Shown here piece by piece: positions 1 to 7,348 of a stretch of DNA of 14,185 nucleotides. The notes under the pieces are model-generated. The model did no database searches and had not been told where the DNA came from. It saw only the letters and a program-made list of their open reading frames with translations. Position 1 is the stretch's first letter. Each line of letters begins with the position of its first letter. Origin of the DNA: Methanobrevibacter sp. UBA412 (GTDB taxonomy: Archaea; Methanobacteriota; Methanobacteria; Methanobacteriales; Methanobacteriaceae); NCBI GenBank assembly GCA_002495685.1, contig DAGJ01000014.1, positions 1-14,185 of the forward strand, given 5' to 3'. A program made the translations under genes and the position numbers.

Positions 1-23
1 AAATAAAGGGTTTCTACAAAACC
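1..23. mobile_element. Probable insertion-sequence end (left edge of window)
   Basis: Read on the minus strand from 23 outward, the sequence is GGTTTTGTAGAAACCCT followed by TTATTT. The right edge of the window, read on the plus strand from 14164 outward, is GGCTTTGTAGAAACCCT followed by ATTTT. The first 17 bases differ at one position only and the similarity stops at the GG, on the side facing the window interior. That is what two copies of one insertion sequence lying outside the window would leave. The left copy interrupts the PAS gene: its last two codons and its stop fall inside the repeat. No transposase lies within the window, so the family cannot be named. Confidence 0.55.
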
Positions 24-1096
24 GTTATTGCTTTAAATTCAAATGTAACCGGATTATCATAGGTTAAAGCTCTAAGATTATCATCAATAATTTTCTTATT
101 TTTAGGTGTAACATAATCATAGATAAATAATTTTTTGGAATTATAAACACGATTTTCAATTTCGATTTCAAAAATATCAAATATTGCATCAGTCCAATAA
201 TAATAGTCTTCTTTGAAAATGTTTAATGCAACTTTACTTGTTTCTTGGATTTGACTTAAATATTTAGAAATTCTTTTAGTATTTTTTTCAGACTTTCTTA
301 ATTGGGATAAATCTTCAAAATAGATTTGAATAATATTTTTATTTAAAGCTGTAATATAAGCATTAACAATTTTTTCTTCATTATTTTTAGTTAGAAATAC
401 TAATTCAACATTATCATTAACTAAATGATTTTTAAATGCAATGTTTAATATTTCGCTAAGTTTTAAACCTTCATATTTTTTAGAGTTAATAACATGAGCG
501 ATTTTATCAAAATTTAAACTTTTAAAATCCTTTGATGAATATCCGGATAAATTTTTAAAAGATTTATTGATTTTAATTATTTTTAAGTCTTTATTAATGT
601 TTAATGTTGGAAATGGGGAGTTGTTGAATATGGTGTCTTCCTTGTTTTTTTCAATATAATAATCAGTTAATTCTTTAATACAGAAATAAGTTAAATCACC
701 TTGATTTATAATCTTAAATGACCAAATTTTTAAAAGATGACTATTTTCATATAATTTTAATTTTCCTTCAGTTTTTTTATTTAAACTTTTTTTTACTAAA
801 TTTTCATTATTTTTGTTATTTATGATTTCGCTTAATAAGCACCCTTGCATTTTTTTATGAAAATCAGGTGTAAAATAATCCCAAAAAGAGTCATTTGAAT
901 ATAAAGTAAGGAAATCATCTTTTTCAGGTAAATATTTAAAAACAGTTATCCCATAATCTATTTGATCATAAATTTCAGCTAAACTGAATTTTTCAACAGT
1001 TTTATAAATAGATGGAATATTAAGGAGGTCTTCCTTTTTTTCAAATCGGATTTTAATTTTTCCCGATTTTTTAAATTGATGTATCAATTCATACAT
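14..1096 (-). pseudogene. PAS-repeat sensor protein, 3'-truncated by an IS-like end
   Basis: The frame encodes 360 residues made of PAS-type sensory domains. A first PAS-like region spans about residues 40-145. A second spans 152-265, with the typical start NNSPFPTLNINKDLKIIKIN and the NLSGYSSKDF turn. A third begins near 280 (YYYWTDAIFDIFEIE) and reaches FIYDYVTPKNKK, but stops at FEFKAITVL. A normal PAS domain would continue here with its last two strands, and proteins of this type usually go on to a histidine-kinase or another output domain. None is present. The break coincides with the repeat at 7-23: V359, L360 and the TAG stop are encoded by that repeat. The start ATG at 1096 has no clear Shine-Dalgarno site. 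It was probably an intact cytoplasmic signal-transduction protein that lost its output part. A short regulator made only of PAS domains is possible but less likely. Confidence 0.72.
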
Positions 1097-1120
1097 TGTA
1101 AATCAAAACTTTAAAATTTT

Positions 1121-1140
1121 TAATGATTAATAATGATTAA
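1121..1140. repeat. 10-bp exact tandem repeat upstream of the PAS gene
   Basis: TAATGATTAA occurs twice head to tail with no mismatch. It lies 25-44 bases before the PAS start codon. A TATA-like ATTAATATAC on the minus strand lies near 1150-1160, so the repeats would sit around the predicted transcription start. It could be an operator, or chance in very AT-rich DNA. Confidence 0.35.
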
Positions 1141-1292
1141 TTAGGATAGTATATTAATAATTAATATCTTTTATTGTATTAAAGTTTTTCTAAAAAAAAT
1201 TTTTAATAAAAAAAAATAGTTTAAAATAAAAAAAAGAGCAAATAAATAATAAAATAGTTAAAAAAAGCAAACAAATCAAAAATAAGAAAAAA

Positions 1293-1556
1293 TTAGTTTT
1301 TATTAAATTTATACAGCATGTATTTATTACCATTAATACTTACCATTGTAAGTAAACTAGTATTAATAGAATCCTCAATATATTTTATTGCATTAATTAC
1401 TTTATGTTTTTCAGGTATTGTAAAATCTGCATTTAATTTCAAAGCAGAACCATCTTCAGTAAAAGTATAATCAATATCATCTATTTCTGGAAAATTAGTA
1501 TTAAGATAATTCATTAAATTTTCAGATTGTTCTTTATTAAATTTTTCACTTAACAT
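1293..1556 (-). CDS. Hypothetical 87-residue protein
   Basis: I do not recognise this gene. It encodes 87 residues, charged and soluble, with no signal peptide, membrane segment or cysteine. The N-terminal third (SEKFNKEQSENLMNYL) looks helical. The middle alternates strand-like stretches (IDYTF, ALKLNADFTI), then comes a helix (EKHKVINAIKYIEDSI) and two final strands (LLTMVSING, KYMLYKF). That pattern fits a small alpha/beta domain. A GAGGGG ribosome site lies at 1569-1574, 12 bases before the ATG, which supports translation. It is flanked by long AT-rich gaps, so it is probably a single-gene transcript. Nothing in the neighbours gives its role. Confidence 0.65.
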   Translation of the reverse strand: MLSEKFNKEQSENLMNYLNTNFPEIDDIDYTFTEDGSALKLNADFTIPEKHKVINAIKYIEDSINTSLLTMVSINGNKYMLYKFNKN

Positions 1557-1658
1557 ATTAAATTTCTACCCCTCAATTATAAAAAATTAATATTTTTTTA
1601 AATAAAAATAAAGAGTTAATAATCTTTAAAAAAATTCAATTATAATATATATTTATTA

Positions 1659-1672
1659 AACTTTATAAAGTT
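1659..1672. repeat. 14-bp perfect palindrome
   Basis: AACTTTATAAAGTT is fully self-complementary. It lies about 103 bases upstream of the 87-residue gene, between it and the zinc-ribbon gene. It could be a regulator site or a weak hairpin. In DNA this AT-rich it may also be chance. Confidence 0.25.
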
Positions 1673-1754
1673 ATTCATTAAATTTAATAAAAAAATAGAA
1701 AGCAAAAAATTAAATTCATGAAAAATAAATTAAAAAAAAGTAATGAAAAAGATT

Positions 1755-2399
1755 TTAAAAGTCTCTATCATGCATTTTTGACATATTAAAATTATATGTA
1801 GTATTATCAAGAATATGCTTATTTTTATCTAAAAATTCTATTTGAACATGACTCATATTAACATAAGAACTAGAAAAATAAGCACCCATTAACATACCAT
1901 CAGTATACATACCTTCATAAGCAGTACTAAGATTATACACTTGCTTAGAAACTAAATCATTATCTGAATCATAAAAACTAGTTACAATACTATAACTACC
2001 AATATCATCAGGCATATTAGAAATTAAACCCTTAACAGAATAGACATAAACTGGATCATCACTATCACCAGCAACAGTTAAAACAGAACCTGTAACATGA
2101 ATCTTATATTCTGGTGTAAAAGCTCCACTAGCATAAATAAAACCAATAACAGCAAAAATAAGAACAATAATTTCAACAACAATCAAAACTTTTTTAACCT
2201 TATTCTTACCTTCATCTTCAGGGGAGGCTTCAGATTCATCAATCTTTTTAACTAAAGTTTCCTCAATAAATTCATTATTGGATTTAAATTCAGTTTTAGT
2301 TTTAACAGGAACTGATTTTTCTAAGTCATGACCACAAATATCACAAAATTTAGCATTAGCATTTAATTCTGCACCACAATATGGACAAAGCTTCACCAT
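1755..2399 (-). CDS. Zinc-ribbon single-pass membrane protein
   Basis: This 214-residue protein begins with a treble-clef zinc ribbon: C5-P-Y-C8, then ten residues, then C19-D-I-C22, with GHDLEK following. An acidic and lysine-rich linker (about 30-68) leads to one membrane segment at about 70-91 (VLIVVEIIVLIFAVIGFIYA). The remaining 120 residues would be outside the cell. They are rich in beta-forming stretches (KIHVTGSVLTVAG, SYSIVTSFYDSDNDLV, HVQIEFLDKNKHIL), resembling small immunoglobulin-like FxLYD-type domains. With no signal peptide the zinc ribbon should be cytoplasmic. This zinc_ribbon-TM-beta layout is common in Methanobacteriales, but the function is unknown. AAGGAGATGAT at 2408-2418, 8 bases before the ATG, is a very strong ribosome site and fixes the start. 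Confidence 0.85.
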   Translation of the reverse strand: MVKLCPYCGAELNANAKFCDICGHDLEKSVPVKTKTEFKSNNEFIEETLVKKIDESEASPEDEGKNKVKKVLIVVEIIVLIFAVIGFIYASGAFTPEYKIHVTGSVLTVAGDSDDPVYVYSVKGLISNMPDDIGSYSIVTSFYDSDNDLVSKQVYNLSTAYEGMYTDGMLMGAYFSSSYVNMSHVQIEFLDKNKHILDNTTYNFNMSKMHDRDF

Positions 2400-2575
2400 A
2401 AAAAATCATCATCTCCTTAATATTTTATTAAAATTGAAAGAATTAACTTATAATAGTTTTTCTTTAACAAACTTATTAAATCTTATCTAAAAAATCAATA
2501 AAATATACTCTTATTAAATAATTAAATTAATAAAAAAAATTTGTATAAAAAATTTTAAATATTCTTTATTTTAAT

Positions 2576-2588
2576 GTAAATATAATAG
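2576..2588 (+). promoter_or_regulatory. Candidate TATA element of panE
   Basis: An AAATATAAT stretch lies about 50-60 bases before the chosen start. It would give a start of transcription near 2610 and a leader of about 27 bases that still contains the GTGA ribosome site. The same divergent gap must also hold the minus-strand promoter of the zinc-ribbon gene. The AT content makes many TATA-like words possible. Confidence 0.3.
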
Positions 2589-2621
2589 AAAATGAAAAAT
2601 CATGAAAATTATTTAAAATAA

Positions 2622-2625
2622 GTGA
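2622..2625 (+). promoter_or_regulatory. Ribosome binding site GTGA that decides the panE start
   Basis: The open frame can be extended to a GTG at 2622. That GTG is better read as part of a Shine-Dalgarno site (AAGTGAG, matching the GGTGAT consensus) placed 11 bases before the ATG at 2637. Confidence 0.55.
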
Positions 2626-2636
2626 GATTTAAGAAA

Positions 2637-3584
2637 ATGAAAATATTAATAGATGGAACAGGAGCAATAGGAATAGCATTAGGAGCAAGTATGATATCTG
2701 AAAATGTAGATGTGTCCTTTATTGCAAGAAAAGAAACTGCAAAAAAATTAGAAAATGGAATAAAAAGAATAGGATTATTCAAACACTTATCTTACTCTAA
2801 AGATGAATATACAGTATATACAGACTACGAATCATTACCTAATAACAATTTTGATTATATATTCATCTGCAGCAAAACTATAGCAAATGATGACATAAGT
2901 AAAAAATTAGATAAAAATAGAAGAATCCTAAAAAAAGATGCAAATATAATAATTTTCCAAAACGGTTTTGGAAACAATGAACCCTATTTAAGATACTTTA
3001 AAAAAGAACAAGTTTACTCAGCACGAGTAATAACTGGTTTTAAAAGACCAGAACGTAATATTAGTGAGATTACAGTACATACTGAACCTATTCTCATAGG
3101 ATCACTACAAGGATGTTCATTAGAACCCGTAAAAATAATAACCGAAAAAATATCAGCTTCAGGAATACCATCAGAAACTACAAATAAAATAGGAGAATAC
3201 TTATGGGCAAAAATGTTATATAATTGTGCCCTAAACCCATTAGGAGCAATTTTAAAAGTAAATTACGGGAAACTCATAGAAAATGAATATAGTAAAAATA
3301 TTATGAATAAAATAATTGAAGAAATATTTAATGTAATCAAAGCATCAGCTTACAAAACACTATGGGAAACACCAGAAGAATATGAAGAAATATTTTACAA
3401 TAAATTAGTCCCTGATACTTATAATCACGAATCATCAACATTACAAGATATAGAAAAAAAGCATAAAACAGAAATAGATTATTTAACAGGAAAAATCATA
3501 GAACTTGGAGAAAAAAATAATATTGATGTAAGCGTGAATAAAACAATATATAATTTAATAAAAACAATTGAAGCAAACTTCTAA
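2637..3584 (+). CDS. panE: 2-dehydropantoate 2-reductase (ketopantoate reductase)
   Basis: The protein reduces ketopantoate to pantoate with NAD(P)H in the cytoplasm, a step toward pantothenate and coenzyme A. From the ATG at 2637 it has 315 residues, close to the family norm. The N-terminus MKILIDGTGAIG carries the nucleotide-binding G7-T-G9-A-I-G12 at the same positions as in bacterial PanE. QNG follows at 108-110. The second domain has the catalytic lysine in AKMLYNCALNPLGAI (K192, with N196). It also has the substrate-binding end SSTLQDIEKKHKTEIDYLTG with S267 and E279. All key residues are present, so an active enzyme is expected. A GTG five codons upstream (2622) is rejected because it overlaps the ribosome site. 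The gene stands alone between a divergent and a convergent neighbour. Some family members act on other 2-oxo acids. Confidence 0.88.
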   Translation: MKILIDGTGAIGIALGASMISENVDVSFIARKETAKKLENGIKRIGLFKHLSYSKDEYTVYTDYESLPNNNFDYIFICSKTIANDDISKKLDKNRRILKKDANIIIFQNGFGNNEPYLRYFKKEQVYSARVITGFKRPERNISEITVHTEPILIGSLQGCSLEPVKIITEKISASGIPSETTNKIGEYLWAKMLYNCALNPLGAILKVNYGKLIENEYSKNIMNKIIEEIFNVIKASAYKTLWETPEEYEEIFYNKLVPDTYNHESSTLQDIEKKHKTEIDYLTGKIIELGEKNNIDVSVNKTIYNLIKTIEANF

Positions 3585-3592
3585 AAAAAAAA
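3583..3592 (-). terminator. Oligo-U terminator of the tautomerase transcript
   Basis: On the minus strand ten consecutive T residues follow the tautomerase stop codon after about 11 bases. Archaeal transcription commonly ends at such U tracts without a hairpin. The tract overlaps the stop codon of the convergent panE gene. Confidence 0.5.
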
Positions 3593-3603
3593 GATTAAGT
3601 AAT

Positions 3604-3798
3604 TTATTCTTTTAATAAATCACTTAATAAACTCCCACCAACACCAACACTTTCACTTGGATAAGCTTGAACTAAAACAGTAATCGCTGATACAGGTAAA
3701 TCATAAGCTTCAGCTACAGTTTCACTAATATCTTTAACCATTTTTCTTTTTTTATCAACACTAATTCCTTCATTCCCAGCTATAGTAATTAAAGGCAT
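3604..3798 (-). CDS. 4-oxalocrotonate tautomerase family protein lacking the catalytic arginines
   Basis: At 64 residues including Met, this matches the usual subunit size of the 4-OT family, small enzymes that use an N-terminal proline as a general base and assemble as hexamers. The proline directly after Met is present, as is the family's central helix and the GVGG turn near residue 51. Counting from that proline, the substrate-binding Arg11 and Arg39 of Pseudomonas 4-OT are Ile and Thr here, and Phe50 is Val. So the fold is clear, but the classical 4-oxalocrotonate reaction is unlikely and the substrate is unknown. A perfect GGTGAT ribosome site lies at 3804-3809, five bases before the start. 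It lies 80 bases downstream of the helicase gene on the same strand and could be read through from it, but nothing shows a functional link. Confidence 0.85.
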   Translation of the reverse strand: MPLITIAGNEGISVDKKRKMVKDISETVAEAYDLPVSAITVLVQAYPSESVGVGGSLLSDLLKE

Positions 3799-3878
3799 AA
3801 ATTATCACCAAAATCCATTTTTTTTATAAATTAAGTATTATAAATTTTATTTTTATTAGATAAAAAAATTTCCTATAA

Positions 3879-6788
3879 TTATTTAATAAAATAATTAAAT
3901 AAATCATCTCTAGCACTATAATCTAATTTAAATTTAAAATTAACAATTGGCCATAATTTTCCATTTTTATCACTTATTGTTGTTTGATTTGACTCTTGAG
4001 GTGTTACAGTACCAAAATAATAGAAATCTTTACCTTCATCATCACTCTTTTTAATAAATAAATATATTTTTAAACCAGAATTCGCATAATCACTAATTAA
4101 TTGGGCTTCTTTAGAATCTAATCTAATCTTAGATCGGGTCATCCAAGAAAAGTATTGTTTATTTATAAATTCATCTTGATACTTAGTGGTATCTGATATA
4201 TCCTCATCTTTTTTATAAGTTACAAAAATTGGGCAGGTATTATGTTTAATCCTATAACCATAAAGGGTTGAACTATCATCATGAGGCCAATTAAGTAACC
4301 TACAAACATCTTTTCGTGAATATTTTTCAAATAACTTAAGATTAACATTTCCAGTTGGTTTACTAAATTTATCCTGATATCTTTTTAGCGAATAATCAAT
4401 TAAATCCATTAAATGAGTATAAAAAACATTATGCGATAATAATTGTTTAAAATCCTTTGAAATAAAAATTTTTTCATTAATATTACTAAAATCATTATTT
4501 TCCTGTTTAAAAAAGATTACATTTTCATATTTTTCTTTTTCTTTATCAACAAAAAAATTTAAGTTTAATATATTAATAGAACTTATAATAGAATTAACCT
4601 CATTAAAAATATTATAATCATTTTTTAAATCAATAAGTATATTATTTATTGTGAAACATCCCTGATAAATTAAATATTTTAAAATTAATAATTCATGTGG
4701 TCTTTTACCATTTGCTAAAATTTTTGAGATGAATTTCAAATAATTAACTTCAATATCACTTAAAAACTCTGAATATTCTTTATCCACTTTTTTCAAAAAA
4801 GAATAATAAGAATCTATACTCGTATGGTTTAAAATTAAAAGAGGATCCAATTCATTATTATCATAAAAATCATTTAATAGAGGTATTCTTCCTAATTTAA
4901 ATTTAAGATTTTGATATTTTTCTTTAAATAAAGATATTCTTGAAAAACTAGCATTATCTATTGAGTCATATATTCTTTTTTTACTTACTTCATCAAAACT
5001 TATTGAAGAAGATCCAGGTATTATTCTATTCCCCTCCATTAGATACTCACGAATAATATCTTTATCATATGTTTTATCTCCTGATAAAGCTATAGGAATC
5101 ATGAAATTATTTTTATAGTTTCCTATGAAATCTAAGACTACAACATATTCTTTATTTTCATATTTTCTTAATCCTCTCCCTAATTGTTGAATAAATATGA
5201 TAGATGATTGTGTTGGTCTAATTAATAGTACTTGGTTGATTTCAGGAATATCTACCCCTTCATTGAAAATATCAACTGTAAAAATGTATTCAAGCTTATT
5301 TTCAGCATTATCATCAGTTAAACGATATATTGCATCTTCTCTTCTAGTTTGAGAATCTTCACCAGTTAAGGCAATTGATGGATGCCCTCTTTTATTAAAT
5401 TCTTCAGATAATTCTTTTGCTTCTTTTTTTCTGCTGCAAAATACTAATGCTTTAACTCTATCACCAGAATAATTGTAGTATTCCGATTTTTCCAGCAAAT
5501 AGTTTACTCTTTGACTTGAGATTAAATAATTAAAATCGGTTAAGTCATCTTCTGAAGATTGTCCATCAATTTCTATATCTTTTATTCCAAAGTAATGGAA
5601 AGGACATATTAAATCTTGTTCTAAAGCATTTTGTAATCTTATATTTAATGCTACATTATAATCAAATAATTCATAAATATTAAATTCATCAGTTCGCTCC
5701 GGTGATGCAGACATACCTAAATAAAATTTTGGTTGAAAATAATTTAAAACTTTAATATAACTAGAGGCTCCTGCTTTATGAACTTCATCAACTATAATAT
5801 AATCAAATTCATCTTTATTAAAACTAGTGTAAACTTCTTCTTTACTTAATGTTTGAATTGTTGAGAAAAGATAATCTGCATTTTTATCTTTTTTATTACC
5901 TGTAAGTAAACCAAATTTTTTATCCATATTTTTAAATACTTTTTGATAAGCTTTTAAAGCTTGTTTAGCTATTTGTTCCCTATGAACTATGAATAAGAAT
6001 TTTTTTGGGTTAAAATCTTTAACTGCAAAAGCTGATGCATATGTTTTACCTGTACCTGTTGCTGAAATTAGTAATGCTTTGTTTTCGCCTTTTTTATATA
6101 ATTCTCTAAGATTTTTTAAGAAGTCTTTTTGCATTGAGTTTGGTGCTAAAATTCTTGGTGTATTATTTAAATTTTCACGTTGTGGTTTAAACTTTTGATT
6201 TTCATTATATTTTGTTTCATAATCGGATATTACTTCATTTAAATTATCTGATTCTTCCCATAAATTATCGAATTCTGATTGTATGTCATTTAAGATTTCT
6301 CCATTATCCAATGATGTGAAAATAACATTCCATTCTTTATTAACAGTTAAAGCATTTAATGTTAAATTTGAACTTCCTATTATACTGTAGTAAATGTTTT
6401 TGTCTTTAAAAATGTATCCTTTGGTGTGGAATCCATGTTTTTTTTGACTGTATAATTTAATTTCAACATTAGAGAAGGAGTTTAATTTTTTTAATGCTTT
6501 TGGTTCTGAAAAATTTAGGTAATCTGTTGTTAATATTTTTCCTTTAATATTTGCTTTTTCTAATTCTTTAAAGTCTTGAAGTAAAGGGGTTAAACCGCCC
6601 ATAGTGATGAATGCTACACTTATATAAAATTCATCACATTGATGTAATTTATCTTTTATAGAATTAAGTACTTTATGGCCGGAATTGTTATTGTAAATTA
6701 GTTTGGGTTTATATTCACTAATTGAATCATAATCTTCATTGATAAATGCTGTTTTTACACCATTTAATATATGTGTATCATAATCCAT
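3879..6788 (-). CDS. PLD-nuclease / SF2 helicase / DUF3427 protein
   Basis: This 969-residue cytoplasmic protein has three parts. Residues 30-180 form a phospholipase-D-like nuclease domain with one HxK motif (H121-T-K123) and IGSSNLT at 137-143. Such domains act as dimers in some restriction enzymes. Residues 215-560 are a superfamily II helicase: Q-motif-like region N217-Q220, Walker A ATGTGKT (243-249), DEVH box (334-337), motif III MSASPERTD, motif V NEGVDIPEINQVLL, and motif VI QQLGRGLRK (534-542). The remainder fits the DUF3427 family, ending in an LLNWPHDD...YFSWMTRSK...FYYFGTVTP region that may read DNA. The ATPase residues look intact, so an active motor is expected. It is the second gene of a pair with the Nudix gene: its ribosome site AAAGGGG (6798-6804) overlaps the Nudix stop codon. 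Defence against foreign DNA or repair are the plausible roles. Both are inference. Confidence 0.88.
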   Translation of the reverse strand: MDYDTHILNGVKTAFINEDYDSISEYKPKLIYNNNSGHKVLNSIKDKLHQCDEFYISVAFITMGGLTPLLQDFKELEKANIKGKILTTDYLNFSEPKALKKLNSFSNVEIKLYSQKKHGFHTKGYIFKDKNIYYSIIGSSNLTLNALTVNKEWNVIFTSLDNGEILNDIQSEFDNLWEESDNLNEVISDYETKYNENQKFKPQRENLNNTPRILAPNSMQKDFLKNLRELYKKGENKALLISATGTGKTYASAFAVKDFNPKKFLFIVHREQIAKQALKAYQKVFKNMDKKFGLLTGNKKDKNADYLFSTIQTLSKEEVYTSFNKDEFDYIIVDEVHKAGASSYIKVLNYFQPKFYLGMSASPERTDEFNIYELFDYNVALNIRLQNALEQDLICPFHYFGIKDIEIDGQSSEDDLTDFNYLISSQRVNYLLEKSEYYNYSGDRVKALVFCSRKKEAKELSEEFNKRGHPSIALTGEDSQTRREDAIYRLTDDNAENKLEYIFTVDIFNEGVDIPEINQVLLIRPTQSSIIFIQQLGRGLRKYENKEYVVVLDFIGNYKNNFMIPIALSGDKTYDKDIIREYLMEGNRIIPGSSSISFDEVSKKRIYDSIDNASFSRISLFKEKYQNLKFKLGRIPLLNDFYDNNELDPLLILNHTSIDSYYSFLKKVDKEYSEFLSDIEVNYLKFISKILANGKRPHELLILKYLIYQGCFTINNILIDLKNDYNIFNEVNSIISSINILNLNFFVDKEKEKYENVIFFKQENNDFSNINEKIFISKDFKQLLSHNVFYTHLMDLIDYSLKRYQDKFSKPTGNVNLKLFEKYSRKDVCRLLNWPHDDSSTLYGYRIKHNTCPIFVTYKKDEDISDTTKYQDEFINKQYFSWMTRSKIRLDSKEAQLISDYANSGLKIYLFIKKSDDEGKDFYYFGTVTPQESNQTTISDKNGKLWPIVNFKFKLDYSARDDLFNYFIK

Positions 6789-6797
6789 TTTCTTATT

Positions 6798-6804
6798 CCC
6801 CTTT
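6798..6804 (-). promoter_or_regulatory. Helicase ribosome site overlapping the Nudix stop codon
   Basis: AAAGGGG on the minus strand shares its first two bases with the TAA stop (6803-6805) of the Nudix gene and lies nine bases before the helicase ATG. Ribosomes ending on the Nudix message are placed to restart on the helicase, so the two proteins are likely made together. Confidence 0.65.
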
Positions 6805-7195
6805 AATTTGTGAGTGTTTCTTTTAAATAGTTAACTATAGTAATGTCTGCTGGGATCCATTTTATTGTGTCTAATTCATTTTTTGATAACCATTTTCCGT
6901 CATTGTGTTCTAAAAGTTCAATTTTACCCTCTTTAATTGTACATTCATAACAAGACATGTGTAAATAGAAATCGGGATATTTATATTCTAAATCTAAGGC
7001 AAATTTATTTATGTTAATAGTTATGTTTAATTCTTCTTTGATTTCTCTTATTAATGCTTCTTTTTTAGTTTCGTGTTTTTCAATTTTTCCTCCAGGAAAT
7101 TCCCATAAATTTATAAATTCCCCATATCCTCTTTTAGTTGCTAAAACTTTATTATTTTTTTTGATTATTGCAGCAACTACGTATAATTCTTTCAT
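6803..7195 (-). CDS. Nudix hydrolase, MutT / 8-oxo-dGTP diphosphatase type
   Basis: Nudix enzymes cleave nucleoside diphosphate derivatives. MutT-type members remove oxidised dGTP or other non-canonical nucleotides. The 130-residue length is typical. The Nudix box runs from G36 through E42, R50-E51 and E54-E55 (GGKIEKHETKKEAL, then IREIKEELNI). Only the last glycine of the signature is replaced, by N57, which is common. NLWEFPGGKIE (29-39) and the tail pattern EHNDGKWLS...IPAD are close to MutT and CTP-pyrophosphohydrolase proteins rather than ADP-ribose hydrolases. It is the first gene of a two-gene unit with the PLD-helicase. GTGGAG at 7206-7211, ten bases before the ATG, serves as ribosome site. 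The exact substrate cannot be read from the sequence. The pairing suggests it works with the helicase rather than as a general housekeeping MutT. Confidence 0.88.
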   Translation of the reverse strand: MKELYVVAAIIKKNNKVLATKRGYGEFINLWEFPGGKIEKHETKKEALIREIKEELNITININKFALDLEYKYPDFYLHMSCYECTIKEGKIELLEHNDGKWLSKNELDTIKWIPADITIVNYLKETLTN

Positions 7196-7247
7196 GTTTA
7201 AAACACTCCACTTAGAATTTAGTATATATTATTAATTTAGGATTATT

Positions 7248-7257
7248 AAATATATAA
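7248..7257 (-). promoter_or_regulatory. Candidate TATA box of the Nudix-helicase operon
   Basis: TTATATATTT on the minus strand would place the transcription start near 7227. That leaves a leader of about 30 bases that includes the GTGGAG ribosome site. The gap between fdhC and the Nudix gene (7196-7348) also has a U tract, which favours a separate transcript. Confidence 0.4.
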
Positions 7258-7311
7258 TTGTTTATGAAAAAATTAGAAAAGATGTAATGTTCAATTTATT
7301 CATTTTAAATC

Positions 7312-7318
7312 AAAAAAA
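7312..7318 (-). terminator. U tract downstream of fdhC
   Basis: Seven T residues on the minus strand follow the fdhC stop after about 30 bases, in a very AT-rich stretch. This is a plausible archaeal intrinsic terminator separating fdhC from the Nudix-helicase pair. Confidence 0.35.
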
Positions 7319-7348
7319 TAGTATTTTATAATTTTAAAAAGTTTTGTT

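Noticed and set aside
2622..2636. GTG start for ketopantoate reductase
   Set aside because: The GTG is part of the ribosome site, and MKILIDGTGAIG aligns exactly with the family N-terminus from 2637.
5989..7235. Plus-strand open frames opposite the helicase and Nudix genes
   Set aside because: Shadows of conserved genes on the other strand, without ribosome sites or motifs.
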